In this document: positions 24,208-35,962 of the stretch, one piece after another
Layout of the letters: each line of letters starts with the position of its first letter
Position numbering within the stretch: the stretch's first letter is position 1
Origin: Eurosta solidaginis
Lineage: Eukaryota; Arthropoda; Insecta; Diptera; Tephritidae
NCBI RefSeq assembly: GCF_040869045.1
Contig: NC_090319.1
Coordinates: 240,181,832 to 240,245,831 of the forward strand
DNA: 64,000 nucleotides
Direction of reading: 5' to 3'
Program-made: the position numbers and the translations under genes
Notes under the pieces: model-generated
What the model saw: only the letters and a program-made list of their open reading frames with translations
What the model was told of the DNA's origin: nothing
Databases searched by the model: none

Positions 24208-26900
24208 CTAATCTTTCAATAGTGCGACCCGCCGAGGTACAGAGAAAAATTCTTTTAATACCAACTCAACATCGACGTGTAGATTGCGATGAATATTAAG
24301 TGCAGCAAGACCATTAAGGTGGTAAGTCTTAAGGCGATGCAAAGTTGAAAACGTTCGTTCATATCCGGCAGTCGTAACAGGCAAAACAGCCATGATTCTC
24401 AAGACTTGATGTATATTGGCGAAAGCATCAGCGTTACAAATATCAAGGGCTTCTAATGAATTATGAATCTTCATACCAGTTATGCGCTCGCTTCACAGCT
24501 GGGCCTCACTCGTCCATATTGCTGGCAATGGGTCACGCAAAATAGGTTCATATGTCTTGAATAATTTACAACAAGACTCTATATCAAAATGTTCTGTTTT
24601 GTCAGGGAAGAGACTAGTGAAGTTAGACAAAATTTCTCTGTGTTTCAAAAATCGATCTTGTAAATGCGTTATGAAAAGATCCATATAAGGAATGTATACT
24701 GAAATTCGATAGTATTCTTCAATCTCACGCTGTAAATTCGTGCGTGCAAGTCTTGGTTTTCGAATTTCAATTTCATACTTATAACATATGTATACACAAA
24801 GGTGCTTGAAAAATTGTTTTAAAATTTTCTTCCGCACGTTCCCTCCTCAATACGAAAATGTTTCTGGCAGCATCTGCTATCTCCACTAATTCGCCTAAAT
24901 CCTGGTTGCTACTTTGTAGAGCGCGACTTAAAGTCAGGGTCAAGGAATGGACTGACGTCAGTACTTGCAATGTAGCCTTAAATAATAAACAGATAATAAA
25001 AAAACTAAAATTTAAGTTTTTATTGTTTGACATTTGTGACATGTATAATATTTGAAAACAATTTTGGCTGTATGCACCAAAATTAATTTCATTTCAACAA
25101 GTCAACAGAAGTATTTATTTTGATAGATAGGTCTTACTCGATAATGCAGTAGATATAAGCATTACTGCATAGTTTACTCTGATCTTTGGCTGCAAGCCTA
25201 AGCCGTTTGCTGATTATACTTAATAATTAAATTTTGCGGTTGTTTTGTGCAACTACCGTCATTCTACTGTATAAATTGCTCATATTTTCATAACAACGGC
25301 CAGTGATGCCACGTTTGCATTTTTAAACGCAATGCTTTGGAAATACTGTGCAGTGCTGCATTATCGAATAGGCCCATATTGTTTTTATTATACCTGTAAT
25401 ACCAATGTTTTTATAGCTGACATCAACTGAAAAGCTTCGGATGCTGTTGAATCCCTCCACGTCGTTGAAATATCATCTAAGGCGGAGATTACCGCAGGCT
25501 GCAGATAGAGGTATGTCGCTATGGCTTCATGATGCCCAACCCATCTTGTGGCACAGTGACCCTTCAATTTTTTGTTCCTTGTCAAATTTGTTTCAGAGTC
25601 AAAGCTTTTTTTAGAGCAAGTTGCCCCTCTGGGTATTTGAAAAATGTATAAACAGTTTTGATAGTGCCTATAAAGTTTTTTATTGCAACAGTTTTGCACG
25701 CGTCATTAACAGCCAAGTTAAAGGAGTGAGAAGCGCAATGTGAATATTTACCTTTTACGTAAAATTGGGCACCATGGAATTCGCCACTCATAGCCCTAGC
25801 TCCATCATATCCTTGTCCAACTAAATATGTAAGGTCGATGTCAGAAGACTCAAGAAAATTTATTATAGTTTCCGCTAATCCTTTTCCAGAAAAATCGGTT
25901 ACAGGTGTAAATGTCAGGAAATGTTCACAAACTTTATGAACACCATCGTCGTGGTCCAAATATCTGACGCAAATTGACATTTGTTCAATGCCTGAAATGT
26001 CCGAAGCCTCGTCTGCTAATATTGAGAAATCATTAAAAAATCTACTCTATCAATTATTTGTTTCTGTATTAATGAGAAGCAAATACTAACAAACTCATTT
26101 TGAATACGGTGACTTGTGTATATAGCGTTTTTCGATGTTGATTCCAAATGTTTTTTCAATTCGATATCACCCTTAGCTCGATACCTTAATAGCGTACGAA
26201 AGTTTGCATCGTTGGTAAGAGGATCGCTTGATGTTATCCTGCGATTTCCTTCCGATCCACGCAATGCTATACGCTGTCTACCGCACAAGATTATCCTATC
26301 GATTACGGGAACTAAAAGTGTTTTGCTTTTTGTAATAAAATACAACTTTTGTTGGGACAGTTGCAAATCTATCGGTAAAGTATTTTGTTGGTCAATACTA
26401 GCTCGCATTGTCGACTGGAGCAGTGCTCTTTTGTAATATTCCGCAGATTGATGCTTGTTGAATGTATCTAACGCTATTCTCCAGTTTCTGAACGGTATAA
26501 GTACCAGTTATCCCAATAATTTTTTATTACCTCCCCCTTCTCGCACACCAAATAACACACGACATTTACAAAAAGCACCATCTTCCTTTGCTGGGTAGGC
26601 TAACCATGTATACTTATGCAGCCAGGCGCATTAGAATTTCAAATTCCGTTGCTCAGATACAGGAAATTGATAATTTGAAGGTGGCATCCAAATTTTAGTT
26701 TGAAGCTCAGTTATAGACTCAATACAGTCGGCTGCTGATTTGTTGACAAACAAGCTGATGTCAAATTGATTGATAGCTTCCAAACGTTTTGATGTAGTTG
26801 ATTCAGGAGTTACATTTGGTGAGGCTACCATTTCTGAGTCTCGAGACAATTGTTCTGTTGCCTGTGGTGTTGAACTGTCTATTATTTTATTACGTTCATT
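24208..26900 (-). pseudogene. hAT transposase, ZMYM1/TTF-type (near full length, broken)
   Basis: Minus-strand relic in order. N-terminal leader (about 26900-26631). TTF-type zinc region with AKEDGAFCKCRVLFG (about 26590-26530). DUF4371-like segment (26408-26016). Catalytic core with GQGYDGARAMSG and CASHSFNLAVND (25980-25582). HCATRWVGHHEAI segment (25600-25500). Insertion domain with FLKHREILSNF (24700-24590). Dimerisation domain with AGYERTFSTLHRLKTYHLNG (24400-24300) and a stop at 24208. Frameshifts between these blocks and a 420-bp interruption at about 24975-25393 make it nonfunctional. More complete than the hAT at 18560. Confidence 0.85.
24975..25393. other. Intron-like or inserted segment within the hAT transposase
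   Basis: The coding reads LVLQV on one side (25393) and QVLTSVHS on the other (about 24970), so the protein joins if this segment is removed. On the minus strand GTA lies at both joins. The segment starts GTATAATAAA and ends in a T-rich tract, which could be an intron, but the precise GT-AG choice does not preserve the frame cleanly. Inside lie inverted repeats ACTCGATAATGCAGTA (25136-25151) and TGCTGCATTATCGAAT (25354-25369), favouring an inserted MITE. Confidence 0.5.
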
Positions 26901-26972
26901 AACCTGAATTGATCATTGAAACATGAAGATTTAGGAAGGCAGGGTCTTAATAAAAACAAATAAGGACAGGGC

Positions 26973-27040
26973 TTGTCTTCGACTGGGCCGAAGACCTTAT
27001 ACCTTTCATGAATCATATTTCATGTTCATGAAAGGTATAA
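26973..27040. repeat. Two adjacent hairpins
   Basis: GTCTTCG/CGAAGAC (7-bp arms) is followed directly by TTATACCTTTCATGAA (26997-27012) and TTCATGAAAGGTATAA (27025-27040), a perfect 16-bp stem with a 12-base loop. They lie between the N-terminus of the hAT pseudogene and the repeat at 27080. They could be an element terminus such as a Helitron-type 3' hairpin or a hAT subterminal region. Not assigned. Confidence 0.6.
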
Positions 27041-27079
27041 TATTATGAGGAATGTTATTTCCCAAAGGGTGTATATTAG

Positions 27080-27256
27080 GACGGGTCGATTTGTGGGAGG
27101 CAAAAAAATCGCCCATTGCTCTGTGAAAATCATATTCTAGGGATCAAAATAAGAAATTTTGCTGAAGGAACCATACCTCTAAAACGAATTCTGATGTCCC
27201 CCCCCTTTGGGTCGTAGGGGCAAATTTTGAAAAATCCCACTTTGAAATGCCTATGT
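27080..27256 (+). repeat. Dispersed repeat, left copy of an inverted pair
   Basis: This copy matches the reverse complement of 30090-30255. Shared blocks are CATTGCTCTGTGAAAATC, ATTCTAG, GAAGGAACC, ACGAATTCTGATGTCCCCCC and GGGTCG. DINE copy D is inserted immediately after it. Function and family unknown. Confidence 0.65.
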
Positions 27257-27258
27257 TT

Positions 27259-29812
27259 TTATACTCAGTTGAGCAAAGCTCACAGAGTATATTAAGTTTG
27301 ATTGGATAACGGTTGGTTGTACATATATAACGGAATCGAGACAGATATAGACTTCCATATATCAAAATAAAAAAACCGAAAAAGTGCGATAATTCATTAC
27401 AAAAGACAGATAAAGCGACGAAACTTTAGGAGATGAGTTTAACTTATGACGCAGGATATAAAATTAGTAAAATTTTGGACAATGGGCGTGGCACCGCCCA
27501 CTTTTAAAAGAAGATAATTTAAAACTTTTGCAAGCTGTAATTTGGCAGTCGTTGAAGATATCATGATGAAATTTGGCAGGAACATTACTCCTATTACTAT
27601 ATGTACGCCTAATAAAAATTGGCAAAATCGAAGAAGGACCACGCTCACTTTTAAAAAAAAATTTTTTTTAAAGTAAAATTTTAACAAAAAATTTAATATC
27701 TTTACAGTATATAAGTAAATTATGTCAACATTCAACTCCAGTTATGATGTGGTGCAACAAAATACAAAAATAAAAGAAAATTTAAAAATGGGCGTGGCTC
27801 CGCCCTTTTTAATTTAATTTGTCTAGGATACTTTTAATGCCATAAGTCGAACAAAAATTAACCAATCCTTTTGAAATTTGGTAGGGGCATAGATTTTATG
27901 ACGTTAACTGTTTTCTGTGAAAATGGGCGGAATCGGTTGATGCCACGCCCAGTTTTTATACACAGTCGTCCGTCTGTCCTTCCGCATGGCCGTTAACACG
28001 ATAACTTGAGCAAAAATTGACATATCTTTAATGAACTTAGTTCACGTGCTTACTTGAACTCACTTTATCTTGGTATAAAAAATGAACGAAATCCGACTAT
28101 GACCACGCCCACTTTTTCGATATCGAAAATTACGAAAAATGAAAAATATACCATAATTCTATACCAAATACGAAAAAAGGGATGAAACATGGTAAGGTAA
28201 TTGGATTGTTTTATTGACGCGAAATATAACTTTAGAAAAAACTTTATAAAATGGTTGTGACACCTACCATATTAAGTAGAAGAAAATGAAAAAGTTCTGC
28301 AGGGCGAAATAAAAAACCCTTAAAATCTTGGCAGGTATTACATATATAAATAAATTAGCGGTATCCAACAGATAATGTTCTGGGTCACCCTGGTCCACAT
28401 TTTGGTCGATATCTGGAAAACGCCTTCACATATACAACTACCACCACTCCCTTTTAAAACTCTCATTAATACCTTTAATTTGATACTCATACACCTTTCG
28501 TTTGATGCCCATATTGTACAAACAAATTCTAGGGTCACCCCTGCTCCACCTTTATGGCGATATCTCGAAACGGCGTCCACCTATGGAACTAAGGATTACT
28601 CCCTTTTAAAATACTCATTAACACCTTTCTTTTGATACCCATATTGTACAAACAAATTCTAGGGTCAGCCCTGGTCCACCTTTATGGCGATATCTCGAAA
28701 ATGCGACCACCTATACAACAACCACCACTCCCTTTTAAAACCCTCATTAATACCTTTAATTTGTTACCAAATCGTACAAACACATTCTAGAGTCACCCCT
28801 GGTCCACCTTTGTGGTGATATTTCGAAACTGCGTCCACCTATAGAACTAAGGCCCACTCCCTTTTAAAATACTCATTAACACCTTTCGTTTGATGCCCAT
28901 ATTGTACAAACAAATTCTAGGGTCACCCCTGGTCCACCTTTATGGCGATATCTCGAAACGGCGTCCACCTATGGAACCGAGGATTACTCCCTTTTAAAAT
29001 ACTCATTAACACCTTTCTTTTGATACCCATATTGTACAAACAAATTCTAGGGTCACCCCTGGTCCACCTTTATGGCGATATCTCGAAACGGCGTCCACCT
29101 ATGGAACTAAGGATTACTCCCTTTTAAAATACTCATTAGCACCTTTCATTTGATACCCATATCGTACAAAGGCATTCTAGAGTCACCCCTGGTCCACCTT
29201 TATGGCGATATCTCGAAAAGGCGACCACCTATACAACAACCACCACTCCCTTTTAAAACCCTCATTAATACCTTTAATTTGATACCCATATCGTACAAAT
29301 ACATTCTAGAGTCACCCCTGGTCCACTTTTATGGCGATATTTCGAAACGGAATCCACCTATAGAACTAAGGCCCACTACCTTTTAAAATACTCATTAACA
29401 CCATTCGTTTGATGCCCATATTGTACAAACAAATTCTAGGGTCACCTCTGGTCCACCTTTATGGCGATATCTCGAAACGGCGTCCACCTATGGAACTAAG
29501 GATTACTCCCTTTTAAAATACTCATTAACACCTTTCATTTGATACCCATATCGTACAAACAAATTCTAGAGTCAACCCTGATCCACCTTTATGGCTATAT
29601 CCCTAAATGGCGTCCACCTATAGAACTATGGCCCACTCCCTCATAAAATACTCTTTAATGCCTTTCATTTGATACGCATGTCATACAAACACATTCCAGG
29701 GTTTCCCTCGGTTCATTTTCCTACATGGTTATTTTCCCTTATGTTGTCACCATAGCTCTCAACTGAGTATGTAATGTTCGGTTACACCCGAACTTAACCT
29801 TCCTTACTTGTT
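27259..29812 (-). mobile_element. DINE-1/Helentron-like element, copy D
   Basis: It starts TTATACTCAGTTGAGCAAAG and ends GAACTTAACCTTCCTTACTT. The usual GTCC tetramer core and about 150 bp around it are deleted: ATATATCAAAAT is followed directly by AAAAAAACCGAAAAAGTGCG near 27370. About nine to ten ~130-bp satellite units with the CACCTTTATGGCGATATCTC core occupy about 28400-29700. No gene content. Confidence 0.8.
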
Positions 29813-30089
29813 TCTTTTTGAAGTTTATTTTTCTCTTTAGAAATTTATTTAGTCAGAACATATGTAAATGAAAAAATGAATTTAACTTAGTAATAGAAAA
29901 GAAATTAGAAAAAAATTATTAGAAATTAGCGTTTTTACAACCCCCTTTTAAAACCAAGGCATCACTGTGATGCATTTGCATGTCGTAAACATAGTTGTAT
30001 GGGTTTTTTATTCAACCGTTTTAAAAAATCACTGTGACACAATTGCAGATCGCAAAATTGCTTGTGTTGTTTTTTTTAAGCCACCACAA
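29813..30089. other. Unassigned AT-rich DNA
   Basis: No gene. The words CATCACTGTGATGCA and AATCACTGTGACACAA recur at about 29968 and 30028, a weak short repeat. Confidence 0.4.
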
Positions 30090-30255
30090 GACACAGCAAG
30101 TAGAATTGAAATTGCCCCTACCCAAAATTTCGACCCTAAGGGGGGACATCAGAATTCGTTTGAGAGGTACGGTTCCTTCGGAAAAGTTTCCTATTTTGAT
30201 GCCTAGAATACGATTTTCACAGAGCAATGAGCGATTTTTAAATCGAGCCGCCCTA
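30090..30255 (-). repeat. Dispersed repeat, right copy of an inverted pair
   Basis: Inverted counterpart of 27080-27256, with the same blocks in reverse. The pair lies either side of DINE copy D, about 2.8 kb apart. It may represent the two ends of a larger element or two independent insertions. Confidence 0.65.
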
Positions 30256-30479
30256 TTGTATATTGTGATACCGTAACGACTAAACAAACTCTTAAATCCT
30301 TAACGTAAGTGAGGCTACTGCCTCGACCATTTATAATTGCCTAACCACCTTCAATAAAACATCGTCAAAACAATCATTCACAGCGACATAATTTTCTACA
30401 AAAATCCAAAAACAAAAAACATTTCCGAATTTACCAAAAAAAAAGTTGCTTGACACATTAACCGAAGATTAACAATTGA
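30256..30479. other. Unassigned AT-rich DNA
   Basis: Nothing recognised. Confidence 0.35.
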
Positions 30480-30708
30480 GTCCTTTATTTTGAAAGTGGT
30501 ATAAGCCATTTCAAACTTTTGGTCTTAAACGCATTGTCGTTTCTGAACGAACGCATATATAGATGGTTCTACAATTATATACTAATAATAAGAATAGCAT
30601 CTTTTGGCTATTGGACTCTAACAAACAGGAGGCGACGAGAGATCCCAACAAATTGCCCCTGAACTTAAATGACATGAAATGACTTATACCAGTTTCAAAA
30701 TAAAGGGC
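30480..30708. mobile_element. 229-bp MITE with 33-bp terminal inverted repeats
   Basis: The ends GTCCTTTATTTTGAAAGTGG (30480 on) and the complement of TTTCAAAATAAAGGGC (to 30708) are inverted. The arms run 33 bp, with mismatches at three positions. The middle is noncoding. Flanks are TTGA and TTAA, which is not a clean target duplication, so the superfamily is open. Confidence 0.7.
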
Positions 30709-31074
30709 TTAATTAGTACTCACTGTTTTTGTTTTTTTACTATCAGGTCTAAGATCAACACGCTTAAAATATTTCAAAAGATTCCGCTTTATAATTTTAG
30801 AGTTCACTTTATAACTAATTATATCACAACACAAAACTTTCCAATGCCAACCTGCCGAATAATATTGTGCAACTGAGGTAAAGTCAGAGCATCATTTAAT
30901 GGCAGACGTTAATTTGAAAATTTGTGTCATGCTCTGCTTTTACTTTTTCGATGAAAAACCAATATCACTGATTTTGCAAGTCGTTAGGAGTCGTAATCGA
31001 AAAGCAATTGTCTTTGCTTTAGCAAACACTCAGCAACAGCTCTCAATAATGCTTGAAACACAACGCCGAACGAC
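30709..31074. other. Unassigned DNA
   Basis: No supported gene, although GC content rises slightly from 30890 towards the shared repeat. Confidence 0.4.
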
Positions 31075-31360
31075 CACGATATACGCGGTGTCGGGCGATG
31101 ACATTTTTCAAATTACGCCCAGACATTTCGTATACTTAAAACACAGTGCCTTGCGAAATTGAGGCTATTTATTCAGAGTGGCCATTATTTAGAAATAAAG
31201 ATGAAAGCAATTAAAACTTTTTTAATTCTTTGCTTTAGCACTAGACTGCTAAAACACGCCCAAAAAGTTAACAGCTGTGTTAATCCGGAGGGCGAACATT
31301 AATATCATAACCCTTTAATTTAAAAAATACAGTTTACATGTATACGGCGCACGTTACGTA
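31075..31360 (+). repeat. Dispersed repeat shared with 17065-17370
   Basis: Same family and orientation as 17065-17370. The shared right end reads TTTAATTTAAAAAATACAG, then ACGGCGCACGTTACGTACG. Copy number in the wider genome cannot be judged here. Confidence 0.65.
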
Positions 31361-31734
31361 CGTTTCCTAAGCTTGCACGAGTCAAATTTTTTGATCTGCC
31401 ACCTTTGAGCAGTTTTAAAGTCGCCTTGACCTAAAAAAAAAATCTAAAAATTCCAAGCGATTTTTAAGCGACCGTATTACCGAAAGTATTACTTTTACAA
31501 TAAAAACGAATTTAAGCTTACTTGGAGGTTCTAAACATTCTTTTCCATGCGACTGAAATTAGCTTTTATATTTTTAAATACTGTGATGCTGCATTAAAAA
31601 CATACATTTTTATATCATGAAGTCAATTCTTCTTTGGGGGAGGGGGGTGGCGAAAACAAAAGGTAAGTTGTTTGTTTTATTGTTAAATAATATACTGATT
31701 CCTTTTTTTTAAGGCAATTCCATTTATTTGCGAC
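31361..31734. other. Unassigned AT-rich DNA
   Basis: Nothing recognised apart from a short G run at 31636-31649. Confidence 0.35.
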
Positions 31735-32181
31735 CAAGAGACTTTAGCGAGCGAACTTAACTTAAAAACTTACAAACATCTTTTGTTATTCATATATTTT
31801 AGGAGTTTTACTTTTTGGAAAGGAAAAAGGGGGAAAATAATCCGAGTGGGAAATTGTTCTCCCGTTGGGTCAATGCCATAAAACTGGAAAACGAAGTCAC
31901 TTCTGATACGCAAGATGCTCATTAAGATAATTTGGATGGTATGCAATACTTACTAGTACTTTTTTAAGAATTTGTTCTTTGAACAATATTTAATTTCTTA
32001 CATTGCAGATAATGTTTTGGAAAAACAATGTTGGCTAGCCCATAACTGCACTTCTTGCGAGAAAATCAAACAGTATTGGGCAGATACATGCATTTGTAAA
32101 AATAAGTGTAAGGGCTCTCTATCGGATATGCTGGCAGCTCAAAGTTCTTATTTTCATTACATTTTTTTTTTAACTTATTAA
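31735..32181 (+). pseudogene. Exon-like fragments of an uncharacterised protein
   Basis: 31800-31925 encodes a piece with SGKLFSRWVNAIKLENEV and then a stop. 31990-32181, preceded by a T-rich tract and a CATTGCAG splice-acceptor-like end near 32009, encodes a Cys-containing stretch with WLAHNCTSCEKIKQYW. I associate this composition with a family of uncharacterised, often multi-exon insect and invertebrate proteins that carry an N-terminal C2H2 finger, but I cannot name it. Stops and lost phase indicate decay. Confidence 0.35.
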
Positions 32182-32574
32182 ATATTTCGGCAAGAATTAA
32201 AACGCGATATCAGTTGACCGTTTCGATGTCGCGCTGTTTAAATTTTTCTTATAATATTTAATAAATTAAAATATTTTTAAAATTGAGTTAAAAATGTTTT
32301 CACACATTAAGCTTAAAAAACAACAACTAAAAATTATTTATATATAACTGGTTGATATTGATTTCAATATAATGCATCCAGGTATTGGAAACCAGCTATT
32401 TTAAAACTGGAAAAATTTTATAAAATAATCTTTGCTATCTTAAATGCCGAAGTAAAAGACCAAGCCAGCCGCTAGTTACTACTTTCGAAACTTTATTATA
32501 AATATTCATCAAACAGTAAGAAAGCATCAAAATTATAAAATATTTATAAATTTTAATACATTTTTTTTTTTTCA

Positions 32575-32943
32575 GTTTCTAAATATTGTATTGTGTTGTT
32601 GCTGCTCCATGCTGTTCTTCAACCACAGCGTCAGAGTAAAACACAGAAACCAACGATTGCTGATGCACAATCGCAGTTTATAACACTTGCAACTACACCA
32701 AATGATGTTTTTCTAAAAATTTCGGCTAAAATTGAGCAGTACGCGAGTAGAAACAGCCATTGCAACCTCACATCATTGCAGTAGGTGAGGACTTTACAAA
32801 TATATCAGAATTTTTTATATTTTGCGACGGGCTTAAGTGGAAGTGCGCAACTTTAATGAAATGTGTCGATTGTATTATTAAGCTAAGTTATGTATTCCAA
32901 ATTGAATACTCCCATAATAGCAAGCAAGTTGGGTATTTTTAGA
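32575..32943 (+). pseudogene. Exon-like fragment, same uncharacterised family
   Basis: A strong splice-acceptor pattern (a T tract then CAG at about 32561-32574) precedes an open stretch with QKPTIADAQSQFITLATTPN. After a frame change near 32760 it continues with VGEDFTNISEFFIFCDGLKW and ends with a stop at 32941-32943. The two halves look like one exon that has taken a one-base frameshift. The protein type resembles the fragments at 31735-32181. No catalytic motif is visible. A transposon-accessory origin is possible but unproven. Confidence 0.35.
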
Positions 32944-33040
32944 ACAATACTTTTTTGGTCTCAATTCTGAAGGTTTTCCTTCAGTTTCAAATTTACTTAA
33001 TAAATTAGATAATTAGTACTTTATTTTCTTAATTGTTAAA

Positions 33041-33139
33041 AATGCCAAAATTTGCTTGTTATTTATGTAACAAACACCACATAACTTCATGTTTACTTAT
33101 CAGCCATTTAAAAAAAGATCATGGGCTCCACCCATAGCG
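33041..33139 (+). pseudogene. C2H2-like N-terminal fragment
   Basis: A short ATG-initiated frame reads MPKFACYLCNKHH and continues with SHLKKDHG, a C-x2-C...H-x4-H zinc-finger pattern, before a stop. Proteins of the family suspected at 31735-32943 commonly start this way. Here the N-terminal piece lies downstream of the later exons. It may therefore be the start of a second copy, or the locus may be rearranged. Confidence 0.35.
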
Positions 33140-35504
33140 AAATTTGTATTTTAAGGTCGACGATTAATTTTCTATTAGAAGTATAAAAAACATAGAAATA
33201 AAAATTAAAAATGTAAGACTTACAAAAATATGAACTGTAAAAAATACTATACTTTATACAATACATTTTTACGTTTTTGAGAAATCGACGCTTAAATTTC
33301 TCTTAGAATTATAAGAAATATAAAAATTTAAATTTAAAATGTAAGGTTTACAAGAACATAAATTATAAGCAAATATGTAAAGTATATTTTTATAATATAT
33401 AAATACTTCAACTTATTATAATTATACATAAAATGTGTTCATTTACATAAATAAAAAACAGCTTAATAAAGTGTTGTATTTATTTTTGGAAAGAAGTGTA
33501 TTTGAATTTAGGTGGCAATCATTTCAAATTAATAAGATCACCGGCTTATTGCAATTAAGAAAAATGTTTAATGAAAATTTAGATTCCCTTCTTAAATATA
33601 TTAAAGAGGGTTTAATCTTAATTTTAAAAGTTATCTACTAGATTATACTGAAAAGGATTTCATCTAAATTCTACGAGTAATCATTTTAATTTTAATGAAC
33701 AGGTTTTCATTATAGTTTTATAGATTATCTACTCTGTTTTAATAAAAAGAGATATCCACTCATAATAAGACGGGAATCTTATTGGAAAGAAATCATAGAG
33801 AAATCCGCTAAACTCTGCTCTGGTTTAGAGGGCGTTTTAGGTGGTATTTTCGCTGTGTGTATCTACTATAGTAAACATCGCCATGTGCGAATTTTGTAAT
33901 TTTCTCTAATATCAATAACCAAAAAAAAAATTAATAAAGCAATATGAGCATGTCTCGGTAAATAAAAACATGTTTCTATTTCTAGATATTTTAAACTTTT
34001 TGATTTTGTGCTAAAAACAGAAGTATCTACCAATTTTTATTTTTAGAATTTTTAATCTTTTTAGATTTTTATTAAAACAATACCGAGCTTTCAGTTAAGA
34101 TTAAAATTTAAATTGACAAGATTTGGCCAATGTAAGTTTAACCCTCGTTATGCTTATGACTACAGCTATTTACATATTCGGTTTGAAAATACTGTCTGTT
34201 GCGGCCTGATATTTATTAAATTCCTTATAATTTTTCTTGGATCTCTACGAATATGGGGAAAATAGATAAGCTGGGACTTAGTACTCAATACTCCAGCAAG
34301 ACGAAATGCAATCCGAGGGCGGTGGCTATGTCGAAGCCGTCAGGACTTGCTTACAAAAGATTTACATATAGTAAGTATCCATTACAATTACTTTACTTTT
34401 TCGACATCGATTTATTACATTTTCTCGATGATTTTTTGATACCGATCGCTTTCTTACAAAATTTAAATGATTACCTGGTGTCGAGTACATCACACACGCT
34501 TCCCTAAAAATGCTAAACTAATACTATACTAACAAAACCAAAAGCATAAATATTAATACCTACAACAACTATAACCAACATCTGAATACATAAATAAGTT
34601 GAAGTTATTTTGGGGTGTTTCGGTAGCGACAGACAAAATAGTCTCATAACCATTTCGAAGTCATTGGAAGGCGCATAAAAGGATCACAACAATCGTTGAA
34701 ATGAGCCATAATGAGCTCGTAAAAATTTTGCTACCTAATACACTTTGCAAATTTATGGTAAAATTGCTGCATCTTCTTCCTTTGGACTTCTTATGTTTCA
34801 CTTTTGTAAATTGTATCCCAAGGCATAAAGTTAGTAAAGAAGGCAAAGTTGGACGTTTCATTCAAAGTGTGCGTTGAAGTAAGTATGTATGTTTATTTGT
34901 ATATCAGAACATATGTACATACATATGTATGTATGTTTACCCCAAACAGCCCAGCAAAAACTGGCATAAGCGGTTGTAAGCAATAAGGAATACTGGTCCT
35001 GATAAATAAACCTTATAACAAGGTAAATATAGTACATCAAATGCCTTATAATAACGTCTTACTTAAGGATCATTTACACTGCAGATAAGCCTTATTCATG
35101 AGGAAAATTAAAATAAGTAGGTCTGTTTAGGATATTTCGATGCGCAATACCGAAACTAGCACTTCACATATGGAAGCTCAAAGTAAGCAAGACTAGTTTT
35201 GCGATAAAAATTAATAGAAACGGGAATAAAGAGAATCATTTGCCATATTTATTGGCTATCAGTCAACAAATGAACTCTTCCATCTATCACTTTTTATGAA
35301 AAAAATTCAGTCGTTGTAAGCCCATGGGAGGGGTTTGAAACCCCCAAACACCCGCCCTCCATATACACATATAAAACACACATATAAATTCGAGATCTGT
35401 CGACTATACCGCTTCTTTCCATGTATTTGGCGATGAATAAATGTACATTGTTCATAAAACTACATTTACACTACAATTTCAGATAATAATAAATGGAGTG
35501 AGGA
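33140..35504. other. Unassigned AT-rich DNA
   Basis: No supported gene in 2.4 kb. TATG-type microsatellite words occur at about 34885-34940. Two near-repeats with TTCTTAGAATTATAAG-like and TTCTATTAGAAGTATAAA-like words occur at 33165-33310, suggesting a small local duplication. Confidence 0.4.
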
Positions 35505-35770
35505 CGATCGACTTCGCTATTTCCCGAAATACTTTCATATCCAGCTCAAAGTTCAGACATTTGAAAATCCATAAAGCTACATGGCTGCCAACCGATCAAA
35601 AAAAAACGGCACAGAGTATAGGAAAATTTAAAATATTACCGAACATTCGGTGAAAGACGGAAGGTTTCAAACCCGGTTCAAGTTTGTGCCAGAACAAAAA
35701 GGGGGCGATCTGGGAACCAATGTTCAGGGAGTGCTCAGATTCTAGGGAAGTCGCCTACGTTTTCTTTAGC
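35505..35770 (+). pseudogene. RTE-clade non-LTR element fragment (endonuclease and linker)
   Basis: The frame near 35505-35640 contains ISRNTFISSSKF and IHKATWLPTDQK. These resemble the C-terminal part of the APE endonuclease of RTE-type elements, the region often misannotated as craniofacial development protein 2-like. 35680-35740 adds a GDLGTNVQGVL-like linker. Both are short, diverged and out of natural order. Separate from the RT scrap at 11830. Confidence 0.4.
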
Positions 35771-35800
35771 GGAGGCAGCGTTGAAGCACCCAGCGGTGTT

Positions 35801-35962
35801 GATCATGTTTCAACCGCTCTTCACAATAAGTGCTACTGGAGCTTTCCACGGTTAAAATAAATAAAATAAAATAAATGAAAGGCGCGATAATGATCATGTT
35901 TCAACCCGTCTTCACAATAATTGCTACTGGAGCATTCCACGGTTTAAATAAATAAAATAAAT
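35801..35962. repeat. 91-bp tandem duplication at the SINE 3' end
   Basis: GATCATGTTTCAACC begins at 35801 and again at 35892. Each copy continues through CTTCACAATAA, a TTCCACGGTT-like block and an AAATAAATAAAATAAAT tract. The first copy ends with GAAAGGCGCGATAA, which is a SINE 3' terminus. The duplicated unit therefore includes flanking DNA plus the SINE end. Confidence 0.75.
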
